From the NCBI RefSeq assembly GCF_001690185.1, contig NZ_LZGN01000012.1, positions 1 through 35,893 of the forward strand: a stretch of 35,893 bases of DNA. The letters run 5' to 3'. How positions within the stretch are numbered: position 1 is the first letter of the stretch; each line of letters starts with the position of its first letter. Shown here one piece after another: positions 1-8,756 of the stretch. Both the position numbers and the translations under genes were made by a program. Source of the DNA: Gilliamella sp. wkB308 (GTDB lineage: Bacteria > Pseudomonadota > Gammaproteobacteria > Enterobacterales > Orbaceae). The notes beneath the pieces were generated by a model, which ran no database searches, was not told where the DNA came from, and saw only the letters and a list, made by a program, of their open reading frames with translations.

Positions 1-587
1 CGCCTCCTTATAATACGGAAGATTTTCGAATTGGATTCGACTTACCGCAAGATTTATTGCCAAGATTTCGTTCAAATTATGATTTATTCGTTTCTATAAC
101 AAAAGACAATCCTTTTGCACAAGAACAACTTACACCACTTGATTGGCGGTTAATTCCAAATGCAAATTATCCGGATACAGGACCAGATAAATTATCAAAT
201 AGAAATTATGGAAATGTCCCAAAGTATCTAAAAAGTTACATGGCCAATGCGAATAATATGACTTTTTATGTTCAGGATTATGTAGATGAACAACATCCAC
301 AACTACTGGATATTTATAAAATTTTTGAAAGAGAACTTCTAGTTGTAGATAAAGAAGGTAACACTCTTTTTAAAAGGCGCATGTATCAATCGGAAGGTAC
401 CTCATTAGTTGGTTTAAACAATTACCATGATTATGAAAATGAAAAATTCCAATGGGCAGGACAATTATTCAAAGATTTACCCCCAGTGGTATTTGGTTTT
501 GAATGGTTTTCATTTAGCTGTGAAGGCCTCGATTTTATTGTGCCTTACAGGGACGGAATAGAATTTAAATGTGATAATCGCCATTAA
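1..587 (+). CDS. C-terminal part of a putative lipoprotein, cut by the window edge
   Basis: The reading frame is open from the first full codon at position 3 to the TAA at 585-587, so this is the 3' part of a gene whose start lies outside the window; the internal ATG at 57 is not a real start. The encoded ~194 residues match the C-terminal part of the next gene (756-1763) almost exactly, so by analogy the full protein should be a secreted lipoprotein of about 335 aa. The first 303 bases are identical to 1177-1479. Differences then cluster at LLD/RRD, E/D, N/K and SEGTS/GESRS. The C-terminus has conserved aromatics and a Cys in a GFEWFSFSCEG segment. I do not recognise the family and assign no function. 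Confidence 0.8.
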   Translation, partial: PPYNTEDFRIGFDLPQDLLPRFRSNYDLFVSITKDNPFAQEQLTPLDWRLIPNANYPDTGPDKLSNRNYGNVPKYLKSYMANANNMTFYVQDYVDEQHPQLLDIYKIFERELLVVDKEGNTLFKRRMYQSEGTSLVGLNNYHDYENEKFQWAGQLFKDLPPVVFGFEWFSFSCEGLDFIVPYRDGIEFKCDNRH

Positions 588-755
588 ATGAAACTTTCAA
601 GACATTATCTTGTAAAAATTAACACAAGTGCCTTATTGTTAGTAAAAGGTATAATAAAAATAAATGTAACAGGAAAGCACACAAAGTGTGCTTAAACAGT
701 GAATCAGACAACCAGTAGCCTAACGTTGTCTTATAAAAAGTGCATAGGAAATAAA
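1..755 (+). repeat. tandem duplication, copy A (1176-bp offset)
   Basis: Bases 1-755 align without net gap to 1177-1931. The first 303 bases are identical, the rest of the coding part is nearly so, and the 168-base spacer after the stop is clearly related but more diverged. The unit therefore spans gene end, intergenic spacer and ribosome-binding site, as expected from unequal crossing-over. The spacer also carries a hairpin (675-682 with 686-693, GTGTGCTT arm) in the leader of the next gene. Confidence 0.9.
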
Positions 756-1763
756 ATGAAAAAGCAGTTATATTTATTATTGATGAGTTTTATCACATTG
801 TTATTACTCAGCAATTGCAGCACCAACACCAATTCGGATAAATCTGAAACATCTGGATCGAACATAGAAGTAATAAAAGATGTCGAGATATATTATGTGG
901 AGAGCGTCGAATATCTCGACCCTGATAGGATATTTTTTCATGTATCGTTATCGGAAACTTTACCGCCCGATGCTGACAAGAAAATACTACCTGCCAATCT
1001 AACCCCCAAAAAATATACATTAACCGACAAAGAACGTAAATTGTTTATGAAAATGGCAGGGATTGCAGAAGATGCGTATTTCTGGATTTATGATTACACA
1101 AACAATCAGCTCTACTCCTATCCAATTTTATCTATGGAAGCAACGGCGATATTAGATTCTTATAGATCCGATCGTTCGCCTCCTTATAATACGGAAGATT
1201 TTCGAATTGGATTCGACTTACCGCAAGATTTATTGCCAAGATTTCGTTCAAATTATGATTTATTCGTTTCTATAACAAAAGACAATCCTTTTGCACAAGA
1301 ACAACTTACACCACTTGATTGGCGGTTAATTCCAAATGCAAATTATCCGGATACAGGACCAGATAAATTATCAAATAGAAATTATGGAAATGTCCCAAAG
1401 TATCTAAAAAGTTACATGGCCAATGCGAATAATATGACTTTTTATGTTCAGGATTATGTAGATGAACAACATCCACAACGACGAGATATTTATAAAATTT
1501 TTGATAGAGAACTTCTAGTTGTAGATAAAGAAGGTAAAACTCTTTTTAAAAGGCGCATGTATCAAGGTGAAAGTAGGTCATTAGTTGGGTTAAATAATTA
1601 CCATGATTATGAAAATGAAAAATTCCAATGGGCAGGACAATTATTCAAAGATTTACCCCCAGTGGTATTTGGTTTTGAGTGGTTTTCATTTGGTTGTGAA
1701 GGCCTCGATTTTATTGTGCCTTACAGGGACGGAATAGAATTTAAATGTGATAATCGCCATTAA
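756..1763 (+). CDS. putative lipoprotein, complete member of a tandem family
   Basis: I take the ATG at 756 as start (335 aa) because AGGAA at 746-750 is correctly spaced and it gives a lipoprotein signal: Lys-Lys, a long Leu-rich core and a lipobox ending L-S-N-Cys around residue 20. The GTG at 699 would add 19 residues ahead of the signal and is unlikely. After the Cys is a Ser/Asn/Thr-rich linker, then a globular region rich in Tyr, Phe and Asp. No catalytic motif or known domain is recognised. The C-terminal ~195 residues duplicate the preceding partial gene, and the N-terminal half is related to the protein at 2326-2913. It is probably anchored in the outer or inner membrane facing the periplasm. 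The function is unknown. Confidence 0.85.
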   Translation: MKKQLYLLLMSFITLLLLSNCSTNTNSDKSETSGSNIEVIKDVEIYYVESVEYLDPDRIFFHVSLSETLPPDADKKILPANLTPKKYTLTDKERKLFMKMAGIAEDAYFWIYDYTNNQLYSYPILSMEATAILDSYRSDRSPPYNTEDFRIGFDLPQDLLPRFRSNYDLFVSITKDNPFAQEQLTPLDWRLIPNANYPDTGPDKLSNRNYGNVPKYLKSYMANANNMTFYVQDYVDEQHPQRRDIYKIFDRELLVVDKEGKTLFKRRMYQGESRSLVGLNNYHDYENEKFQWAGQLFKDLPPVVFGFEWFSFGCEGLDFIVPYRDGIEFKCDNRH

Positions 1764-1931
1764 ATGGTACTTTAAAGACATTATCCAGTTAAAATTTGAC
1801 CAAAGTACATTGGTATTTGAAAGAATTACAATAAAAATAAATGTAATAGGAAGGCTCACTAAATGTGCTAAAACCGTGAGCTCGACAACCAGTAACAATA
1901 ATTTGTCTTAATAAACGGCATTGGAAGTGAA
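1177..1931 (+). repeat. tandem duplication, copy B, ending at a dead start codon
   Basis: This is the second copy of the unit at 1-755. The point corresponding to the functional ATG (756-758) reads ATA at 1932-1934, still preceded by GGAA. The frame after it runs only about a dozen codons to a stop. The array therefore once continued into a third copy that has lost its start and body. Confidence 0.8.
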
Positions 1932-2325
1932 ATAAAAATAATAATCACTAAGATTTTATTGGATATGGCATAACGCATTATTAAATTGATGTAATACACT
2001 TAAAACATTTAATGATCATATAAATTTAAAAATTATGGTCATAATATATTGAAAAAAATCATTAAATCAGTAAGATATTTTTTGAACTGAAAAGGTAAAA
2101 ATATACAATAGCGAGAATATACTATTCGTTTTTTTATATTTTTTTGAGTTGTTGTTACATAAATAAGAGTAAAATTGCCTAAAAATAAATACAATAGTTA
2201 TTGGTATCAAAAAGTTTTTTTCTATGTTAATTAGATTGTATTGTATTTAGACAGATTAATCATAATATAAAAACATTATAGTTTAACCCTATACGCTTAA
2301 ATATTTTTAAAATCAAGGATGTAGT
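1764..2325. other. intergenic region with duplicated spacer and AT-rich leader
   Basis: The first ~170 bases are the degenerate copy of the spacer that precedes the complete lipoprotein gene. The remaining ~390 bases are very AT-rich, hold a possible terminator at 2112-2135, and should contain the promoter of the gene at 2326. I see no ORF or RNA gene here. Confidence 0.6.
2112..2135 (+). terminator. possible intrinsic terminator
   Basis: CGA(G)AATA at 2112-2119 can pair with TATTCG at 2123-2128 around a 3-nt loop with one bulged G, followed by seven T. The stem is weak, and it lies ~350 bases after the lipoprotein stop. Confidence 0.35.
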
Positions 2326-2913
2326 ATGAGTTGTATTCAAAAATTATTTAGAAACATTGGTATTTTAGTTGTTGTTACACTATTAAATTTTGTTTGTTAT
2401 GCAATAGCTGCCCCAGCATCAAATCCATCTGATGATAAACAAATAGCTAAAAATGTTGAATTACGTGAGTTAAACTATATTGATTATTTAAAAGAAAAAA
2501 AACGTTTTGCCTTTATCCCTGTCACTGATGATTTACTTAAACATGGTGGTCGTTCAATCGAAGCTTTTTTCTTAAGTCATGCAGAGCAAAATCATACCGA
2601 TCCGGTAAGTGCAGAATACAAAAAAAAATATTACCGTATTGAAGGTAAAGACTATGAAATATTTATAGCGAAATCAGGCTTATCAAATTCAGATTTTGTC
2701 TTCGTGTTTGATAAAGATTCGAAACAACTTAAGTCATTTGCATTAAATGAGTTGAATGCTATAGCAATAATTAGCCCTGATCACTCTATTAAAGATAGTG
2801 GTCCTTATTTTGAATCCGATTTTTTATTTGGATTTGAAATTGATGCTGATAAATTAAAGGATTTTACCAATCCATTAGTTTACATTGGTAAAGAAAATCC
2901 ATTTATTCATTAA
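2326..2913 (+). CDS. exported protein, short diverged paralogue of the upstream lipoprotein
   Basis: ATG at 2326 follows AAGGA at 2315-2319. The 195-aa product begins with a hydrophobic signal sequence and a likely signal-peptidase I site (AIA before APA). It lacks the clear lipobox of its neighbour, although a Cys does occur in the hydrophobic stretch. The mature part aligns with the first half of the 756-1763 protein: a Y-x-x-Y-L start, a KKY segment, a FVFVFDKDSKQL segment matching FWIYDYTNNQL, an xAIA/ATAI stretch, and a closing GKENPF matching TKDNPF. It stops right after that motif, where the longer proteins continue ~150 residues. It is either a natural single-domain version or a C-terminal truncation. 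The function is unknown. Confidence 0.75.
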   Translation: MSCIQKLFRNIGILVVVTLLNFVCYAIAAPASNPSDDKQIAKNVELRELNYIDYLKEKKRFAFIPVTDDLLKHGGRSIEAFFLSHAEQNHTDPVSAEYKKKYYRIEGKDYEIFIAKSGLSNSDFVFVFDKDSKQLKSFALNELNAIAIISPDHSIKDSGPYFESDFLFGFEIDADKLKDFTNPLVYIGKENPFIH

Positions 2914-2943
2914 AATTACCTTGAAGCATTCCAAAAATTTTTA

Positions 2944-3007
2944 TTAGATGTTTGAGAATATAATTAATTGTATTGACCAGATTCATTAATGATCCTCAAA
3001 CATCTAA
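2944..3007. terminator. 13-bp inverted repeat between convergent genes
   Basis: The arms 2944-2956 and 2995-3007 (core AGATGTTTGAG / CTCAAACATCT) are perfectly complementary with a 38-nt loop, which contains a further ATTAAT pair. It lies between the ends of two converging genes and could act as a bidirectional terminator, though no long T tract follows. Confidence 0.45.
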
Positions 3008-3020
3008 ATTTTCCAAGCAA

Positions 3021-5165
3021 TCAGTTTGTTGGTTCTTCTAACTCCACTACTAAATGAATGAATTCTGGCAAAATGTCTAATATTAATGCCAGTTGCTGCA
3101 AAACCAAAATATCATTGGTGTTTTGTTCGTCATTAATGGAAATGGTTTCAATATAATTTGAAATCATTTTTTTCATGACTTGTTCATTTTCATCGATTTT
3201 TTTATCGTTTAAAAGATTGATGATATAGACTGCTAGATCATCAAATAGATCCAATGTATGTTGAGCAATGATTTTATCTCGGTGCGAACCTAATGTTGAA
3301 AGATAGCTGATTAAAGTGTGATTAAGCGTTAATAAACGAAAACCCTGTTCAATCACGTATCGATTTACATGGGGTTCTTTTGTCATCAGACTAATCAATG
3401 TCGATAGGTCAGCATTACTATCGTGGGCGGCGCGTCTTGCTAATCGATATTTTGGGTCATTGGTTTTACCCGTTAAATATTGACTTCCAATAAGCGCCAG
3501 ATAGTGACTATCATCATGGCAAACGCGATCAATTAGTTTGGTTAAATTTCTAAACTTCCAGTCTGGCCAAATAAAGCTAACAGCAAACCATGCAATAAAA
3601 CAGCCTATCAGTGTTGCAATAATTCGTAGGATAGCAACTTCTACACTGTTTTCGCCAATTAAACTGAAACTAAAAAAGACTAATAATGTAATAAATGCGG
3701 TAGCGTAAGCATATTGAGAATTTTTAAATAAGAAAAATAGCCAACCAGTTATGATGATTAAAATTAACTGTTCAATGATGCTTGGAAATAGATAGGTTAA
3801 CGGAATGCCGACAATAATACCCAAGATAGTACCAAGAATACGTAATTTTAGTCGATATTTAGTCGTTGAATAGTTTGGTTGGCAAACAAAAAGACTGGTA
3901 AGGATAATCCAATAACCATGAGAAAGATTAGAAAAATAAATGATGATATAGCCAACAAAAAGGACAATACTCATACGTATTGCATGACGAAAAAGGGAAG
4001 ACTTAAGAGTTAAATTATGCTTAATTTTAGCAAAAATATCATAGAAACTTGTAAGTTCCTCATCAATTAATTCATTATTTTCTTTGTCTTTTGAAAGATG
4101 TTGTTCATTATCAATATTTGCTAATAATAAGTCGATAGATAACAAATTTTGATAAAGATTTTGTAGGGATTTAACCAGTAAGGCTTCCGTTTTATTTTTA
4201 GCTTGATAATGGGCAATAGCTTCTTCTAAATATGAAAAATGACGAGCAAATAATGAATCATGCTGATAAGTTTGATTCATTTTAATGGCAACAGCTAATT
4301 TGGCACATGCTTTTGATTGTAAATTCAAAATTCGTGCAAAGCGAAATAAAATATCACTATGTTTAAAATGTTGACTTAGCGCTTGATAATCACCATGTGA
4401 AGAGCTTGCTCGCTCATGAATATCTTGAGCCACAAAGTAATAACTAAGCATTTTTTTCACATATGATTGGCCTTGATAAGCTTTTAATCGGTTAAAAAGA
4501 GCGTGTTTAGCCTGATTAAACACATTAATCAATTGATTGTTACATTCGGTTAATTCTAATGTTTGACTTTTAAATTCATGAGTTTCATCTGGGTCAAACA
4601 TTGCTGCTTTAGCATCGAGGTAATGACTTAATTTTACAAAACAAGTTGAAATAGTCTGTTGGGTCGTTCGAATCGGCTGAATGAGAGATTCAATCAAAGA
4701 GACAATGTTATACCATAAAGCGCCGAGTAATAAATAACAAGGTAGCGTGTAATTATCATCAAATAAATTATGCCCTAACATGGTATAGGCTGCGATCAAT
4801 AACGATCCAAAAGCAATCACACCATAACGTTGACCCAAAGAACCAAGCATAATGAAGATAAATGTTGAACTCATTAATCCTATAATAAAAAGAAGAGGAA
4901 TATTAAATAATAGCTCGACAGAAAATGTAGCAATCGCAAAACACACTAACGTTAATAAAATATTTATACATCGGCTTAGTAAACGTGTATCAATTTCGGA
5001 TAATCCTGCTGCCACAACACCCAGTGTTAAAGGAATGACATACGACACATAGCCTAAGTACCAAGGAACCAAGGTTGAACCTGTTAAACTGATTAACATA
5101 CGAATACTGAAAAGTAGATTACTACTATAAAAGACTTTACGTAAAGTTAAGATTATTGGATGCAC
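3021..5165 (-). CDS. yccS: YccS/YhfK-family inner-membrane protein (FUSC-type)
   Basis: The 714-aa protein has the layout of YccS (about 720 aa in E. coli). It has an N-terminal block of closely spaced hydrophobic helices (about residues 15-160), a long soluble helical region, a second membrane block (about 400-530) with the sequence SHGYWIILTSLFVCQPNYS, and a cytoplasmic tail. Family members resemble fusaric-acid-resistance and aromatic-acid efflux proteins, but the substrate of YccS is not established. The start is GTG (5163-5165); the N-terminus aligns with the family, but no strong ribosome-binding site precedes it. It faces the gene at 2326 and is divergent from grxD. Confidence 0.85.
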   Translation of the reverse strand: MHPIILTLRKVFYSSNLLFSIRMLISLTGSTLVPWYLGYVSYVIPLTLGVVAAGLSEIDTRLLSRCINILLTLVCFAIATFSVELLFNIPLLFIIGLMSSTFIFIMLGSLGQRYGVIAFGSLLIAAYTMLGHNLFDDNYTLPCYLLLGALWYNIVSLIESLIQPIRTTQQTISTCFVKLSHYLDAKAAMFDPDETHEFKSQTLELTECNNQLINVFNQAKHALFNRLKAYQGQSYVKKMLSYYFVAQDIHERASSSHGDYQALSQHFKHSDILFRFARILNLQSKACAKLAVAIKMNQTYQHDSLFARHFSYLEEAIAHYQAKNKTEALLVKSLQNLYQNLLSIDLLLANIDNEQHLSKDKENNELIDEELTSFYDIFAKIKHNLTLKSSLFRHAIRMSIVLFVGYIIIYFSNLSHGYWIILTSLFVCQPNYSTTKYRLKLRILGTILGIIVGIPLTYLFPSIIEQLILIIITGWLFFLFKNSQYAYATAFITLLVFFSFSLIGENSVEVAILRIIATLIGCFIAWFAVSFIWPDWKFRNLTKLIDRVCHDDSHYLALIGSQYLTGKTNDPKYRLARRAAHDSNADLSTLISLMTKEPHVNRYVIEQGFRLLTLNHTLISYLSTLGSHRDKIIAQHTLDLFDDLAVYIINLLNDKKIDENEQVMKKMISNYIETISINDEQNTNDILVLQQLALILDILPEFIHLVVELEEPTN

Positions 5166-5608
5166 GTTGTTTTTTGGATTGAATGTTAGTTACTGTAAAT
5201 GTAAGTAGCATACTATATTGTGTCAATTTGTAAAAGGGCTGAGGCAACTTGCTAAAACTAATGTTTTGATTATTTGTGTTAACTAAAGTTAAATTAAAAT
5301 ATATCATTGACACAAAAGTCATTGCTAAGAGAGATCTCGTTATTAATGAATGCATTTATTACACTAATAGGTTAAGCCTTTTATTTATTTGTTTGGCTTT
5401 ATTTAAAGCAAGATAAACCTATGTTACTCACTGAATTTAAAGTAATTTATCTAGTCATGCATCCGTTGATTACTGATGTAACCTACCAATAAATGATAAA
5501 AATTAAGGTTATCATTACGTCAACTAAATGGGTAAGAGTATAACTCGCCTTATTTCTAAGTTAAAATACGACGTAAAGTAGATATTAAATAACAAGGAAT
5601 AAATCGTT
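5166..5608. other. divergent intergenic region yccS / grxD
   Basis: The region should hold the promoters of the two divergent genes. There is an imperfect AAGCC...GGCTT hairpin near 5372-5400. A 72-codon minus-strand frame here (5137-5355) overlaps the yccS start, has no family resemblance and is not called as a gene. Confidence 0.4.
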
Positions 5609-5947
5609 ATGACAACTGAAATGACAACACTTGATAAGATAAAAAAACAAATTGCAGAAAATCCTATTATTCTGTATATGAAAGGCTCGCCTAAATTACC
5701 GAGTTGTGGTTTTTCAGCACAAGCAGTACAAGTATTATCTCAATGTGGTGAGCCATTTGCGTACGTCGATATTTTACAAAATCCCGATATTCGTGCTGAA
5801 TTACCAAACTATGCAAATTGGCCTACATTTCCGCAATTATGGGTTGAAGGTGAACTAGTCGGGGGATGTGATATTATGATCGAAATGTTCCAAACTGGTG
5901 AACTGCAAACATTAATAAAACAGACAGCTGAAAAACATAAAGCTTAA
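5609..5947 (+). CDS. grxD: monothiol glutaredoxin GrxD (Grx4)
   Basis: The 112-aa product carries the CGFS active-site signature of monothiol glutaredoxins (SCGFS near residue 32). It also has the glutathione-binding WPTFPQLWVEGELVGGCDI segment and the MKGSP stretch that precedes the active site. This family binds a glutathione-ligated [2Fe-2S] cluster as a dimer or with BolA partners, and delivers clusters to iron-sulfur proteins in the cytoplasm. AAGGA lies just before the ATG; a second ATG four codons in is also possible. It converges on rnt, the same pair found near each other in enterics. Length and motifs are complete. Confidence 0.97.
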   Translation: MTTEMTTLDKIKKQIAENPIILYMKGSPKLPSCGFSAQAVQVLSQCGEPFAYVDILQNPDIRAELPNYANWPTFPQLWVEGELVGGCDIMIEMFQTGELQTLIKQTAEKHKA

Positions 5948-5967
5948 AAATAGACACATTATTTAAA

Positions 5968-5991
5968 TAAGAGAGTTTGAATACTCTCTTA
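5968..5991 (-). terminator. hairpin overlapping the rnt stop codon
   Basis: A perfect 9-bp stem (5968-5976 with 5983-5991) with a 6-nt loop separates convergent grxD and rnt and includes the rnt stop codon. A T-rich tract follows on the minus strand, so it best serves rnt. There is no T run on the plus side. Confidence 0.55.
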
Positions 5992-6672
5992 AATCTCTTG
6001 AACTTCTTCATCTAGTGAACTTGGCTCAAGTTGGGGCAATGGCCAGCCTCCTAATCGTTTAAATCGATTCACTATTTCACAAAATAAAATAGCGGTTTTT
6101 TCGGTATCATAAAGTGCAGAGTGGGCTAACTTGTGATCAAAAGGAATGTGAGCGAGTTCACATGCTTTTGCTAGAACGGTATGCCCAAACACTAGACCAC
6201 TCAGAGCTGCAGTATCAAAAGTAGCAAACGGATGAAACGGATTACGTTTAATATTGGCTCTTTCTGCTGCTGCCATTAAAAAACTATGGTCAAAGTTTGC
6301 ATTATGCGCAACCATAACAGCACGATTGCAATCGTTTGCTTTAATTCCCGATCTAACCATTTTAAATATCGCTTCAAGTGCAATTTTTTCGTCAACCGCT
6401 TGTCTTAATGGATTGTCGACATCAATACCATTAAAAGCTAAGGCACTTGGTTCTAAAATTGAGTTTTCAAATGGGTTTACATGAAAATGAAGGGTTTGGT
6501 CTGGAATCAGCCATCCCTGTTCAGTCATTCGTAGTGTGATTGCCGCAATTTCTAGAATAGCGTTAAGTTTTGGGTCAAATCCTGATGTTTCTATATCTAT
6601 TACAACAGGATAAAAACCGCGGAAGCGTTCACATAATTTAGCATTTGGCACAATATTTGTCTTATTTAGCAT
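5989..6672 (-). CDS. rnt: ribonuclease T
   Basis: The 227-aa product is a DEDDh exonuclease. Exo I motif is D26-I-E28-T, Exo II is the NANFDHSF segment, and Exo III is the HSALYDTEK segment supplying the catalytic His and final Asp. RNase T is a homodimer that trims the 3' ends of tRNA, 5S and 23S rRNA and removes the terminal AMP of tRNA. The N-terminal [19 protein letters not shown] run is typical of the enteric enzyme. The length is near the family norm (about 215 aa). No clear ribosome-binding site is seen before the ATG. It is convergent with grxD. Confidence 0.96.
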   Translation of the reverse strand: MLNKTNIVPNAKLCERFRGFYPVVIDIETSGFDPKLNAILEIAAITLRMTEQGWLIPDQTLHFHVNPFENSILEPSALAFNGIDVDNPLRQAVDEKIALEAIFKMVRSGIKANDCNRAVMVAHNANFDHSFLMAAAERANIKRNPFHPFATFDTAALSGLVFGHTVLAKACELAHIPFDHKLAHSALYDTEKTAILFCEIVNRFKRLGGWPLPQLEPSSLDEEVQEI

Positions 6673-6779
6673 AAAATAAAATTATTATGCCAGTTTTTAC
6701 CGTATTCGCCTAGTTTTACCTTTGATTCAGCACAGTTGATCGCGTAAATAAAGTATAGTGAATGAAAACCACAAAAACG

Positions 6780-7532
6780 CTATCTGTATAATTTTTGTTT
6801 AGATTGTTCAATTGATTTTATCCAAGTCTGATTAATACGTTTAGCATGTTTTGGCATGTGTTTTAAACGTAGTTCAATTTTTTGTAAGACTTCTTTAGCG
6901 AGCGAAATTTGCTGCCACTCAATTAAGGTTTGTAAATAGTATGAAGCGGCTTCTAAACTTGGATAATAACTGATCAATGCATTAAATTCTTCTTGAGCTT
7001 CTTCTTTTAAATCAAGTCCAATTAAGATTTTGGTATAAAGTAAATGCCCTTCATCAGAACGATAAGTTGGATTTTTTTCTCTTAAATAATCCAGCGTTTC
7101 TTTTGCCTTTTTGTACTGTTTAACTTGATACAGTGCGTAAGCATATTGTAATAAAATATCCGGTGCTGATTCATAGATCCCAGTTAATGCTTCTTGATAA
7201 TAAATTAAAGCTTCATGAGCTCTATCATTATCAACGAGTGCTTTAGCTAAACAGACTTTTGCTTCAACAGTGGGCGAAATTTCATAATTACTTGAAGCCT
7301 CGCGAAGTTCACGTTGCGGATCTAACGCTTTTAATAATTTTGATTCAATTTGATATCCCACTGAGGTTTGTCTAAAATCGGGTAGAAATATGACAAAAAA
7401 ATAAATCAAACTACCAATAAAAGGAAACAGGAATAATATAGACAGCCAAAATCGTTCTTGCTCTGTTTTGATTACATGAACGGCAAAAAATAAAGCGATG
7501 ATTGTACTGAATCCGACACCTAAAAATGGCAA
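6780..7532 (-). CDS. membrane-anchored tetratricopeptide-repeat protein
   Basis: The start is TTG (7530-7532) with GAGG about 8 bases upstream; the nearby ATG is out of frame. The 250-aa protein opens with two short hydrophobic helices (about residues 5-20 and 30-50) arranged like the N-terminal segment of cardiolipin-synthase-type proteins. A soluble domain follows with several helix-turn-helix units of TPR character, for example AHEALIYYQEAL, YKKAKETLDYL and KEEAQEEFNALISYYP. It is likely a scaffold anchored in the inner membrane. Similar small proteins are annotated only as TPR proteins, so I assign no specific role. It stands alone between rnt and ybgI. Confidence 0.7.
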   Translation of the reverse strand: MPFLGVGFSTIIALFFAVHVIKTEQERFWLSILFLFPFIGSLIYFFVIFLPDFRQTSVGYQIESKLLKALDPQRELREASSNYEISPTVEAKVCLAKALVDNDRAHEALIYYQEALTGIYESAPDILLQYAYALYQVKQYKKAKETLDYLREKNPTYRSDEGHLLYTKILIGLDLKEEAQEEFNALISYYPSLEAASYYLQTLIEWQQISLAKEVLQKIELRLKHMPKHAKRINQTWIKSIEQSKQKLYR

Positions 7533-7902
7533 AGCTTATACCTCATTAAATATAAACCGACGTAATGTATCATTTAGCTAAAACTTAATAAATAATAGAA
7601 AAGAACAAATTTGTTAATTTGTTTTACTTCGTGTTTTTATGCACCTAAAAATCATTACAAAAAAGAGTATTATTTATTAAACTTATTGTAAATATGAAAT
7701 AATTTATTTTAACGATTATCATTATGGTCACTATATCGAACCGTTAAGTGAGATGATTTATCATAGTTTGTACTTAATCATATAGAAAGGTTTATAAAAA
7801 ATTGCCAATATTTCGATTATAATAAGTTCGAGAACCATTAAATGATTTTCATAAAAGTTTACTTTTTTCTTTAAAAAATCATTAAAAATACGAGAGGAAA
7901 AC
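7533..7902. other. divergent intergenic region, TPR gene / ybgI
   Basis: An AT-rich region that should contain both promoters. A GATTATCATTAT stretch near 7714 resembles half of a Fur site but has no second half. Nothing else is identified. Confidence 0.35.
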
Positions 7903-8661
7903 GTGCAAAATTTTGAACTTCAACAAATTATTAATCATGAATTACAAGTTGAACGCTACCGTGACTATGCACCCAATGGTTTACAAGTACAAGGACGTAA
8001 GCAAATAAAAAAAGTGATAACTGGGGTGACTGCATGTCAACGTTTATTAGATGAAGCCGTTAAATTAGATGCTGATGCGATTTTAGTTCATCATGGCTTT
8101 TTTTGGAAAAATGAACCGCCAACGATAACAGGAATTAAATATAACCGCTTACAAACATTGCTATCAAATAATATTAATTTATTTGCATATCATTTGCCTT
8201 TAGATGGACATCCCATTATAGGCAATAATGCATTACTTGCGGATTTATTCAATATCGAAGTGGATAAACGTGAAGATATAACCGATTTGCTGTTTAAAGG
8301 GACACTCATTGAACCGCAAACACCATTGCAATTTAAGCAAAAACTTGAACAAGTTTTGCATCATCGTTCACGAGAAATATTATTTTGTGGCGATAATGCT
8401 CCTCAAATAATTAAACGAATTGCATGGTGTAGTGGTGGTGGTCAAGACTTTATTGAAGCGGCAGCAGAACAAGGATTTGATGCATTTTTTACAGGTGAAG
8501 TTTCTGAACGTACCATTCATATTGCTCGAGAATATGGAATTAATTTTTATGCAGCAGGTCACCATGCCACGGAACGTTATGGAATTAAAAAACTTGGTGA
8601 ATGGCTAGCCAAAAAATATGACCTTGAAACTATTTTTATTGATATTGATAATCCTGCATAA
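7903..8661 (+). CDS. ybgI: NIF3/YbgI family dinuclear metal protein (DUF34)
   Basis: The 252-aa product aligns along its length with E. coli YbgI. Hallmarks are DYAPNGLQVQG (about 21-31), the metal-binding pair H63-H64 in LVHHGFFW, HLPLDGHP, the SGGGQDFIEAA loop, and FYAAGHHATE near the C-terminus supplying the last His and Glu ligands. The family forms ring-shaped hexamers with two metals per subunit. It is often labelled GTP cyclohydrolase I type 2, but that activity is weakly supported and its cellular role is unsettled. The start is GTG with GAGGA at 7893-7897. It lies ahead of dapA with ~95 bases between them. Confidence 0.95.
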   Translation: MQNFELQQIINHELQVERYRDYAPNGLQVQGRKQIKKVITGVTACQRLLDEAVKLDADAILVHHGFFWKNEPPTITGIKYNRLQTLLSNNINLFAYHLPLDGHPIIGNNALLADLFNIEVDKREDITDLLFKGTLIEPQTPLQFKQKLEQVLHHRSREILFCGDNAPQIIKRIAWCSGGGQDFIEAAAEQGFDAFFTGEVSERTIHIAREYGINFYAAGHHATERYGIKKLGEWLAKKYDLETIFIDIDNPA

Positions 8662-8756
8662 CAAAAGTTGAATTTAAATAAGAAATATCGCATACTTGTC
8701 GGTAGATTTTTTATTCTTGAAGTTGGTTATCAATAAATAATATGAGAGGTCATTTT

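Noticed and set aside
5137-5355. 72-codon minus-strand frame overlapping the yccS start
   Set aside because: It overlaps the coding start of yccS in another frame, resembles no known protein and has no supporting ribosome-binding site.
7711-7727. Possible Fur box upstream of ybgI
   Set aside because: Only one half-site (ATTATCA-like) is present; the other half does not match the 7-1-7 pattern.
8742-8756. Earlier ATG for dapA
   Set aside because: It overlaps the ribosome-binding site of the ATG at 8757, which gives the family's standard N-terminus.
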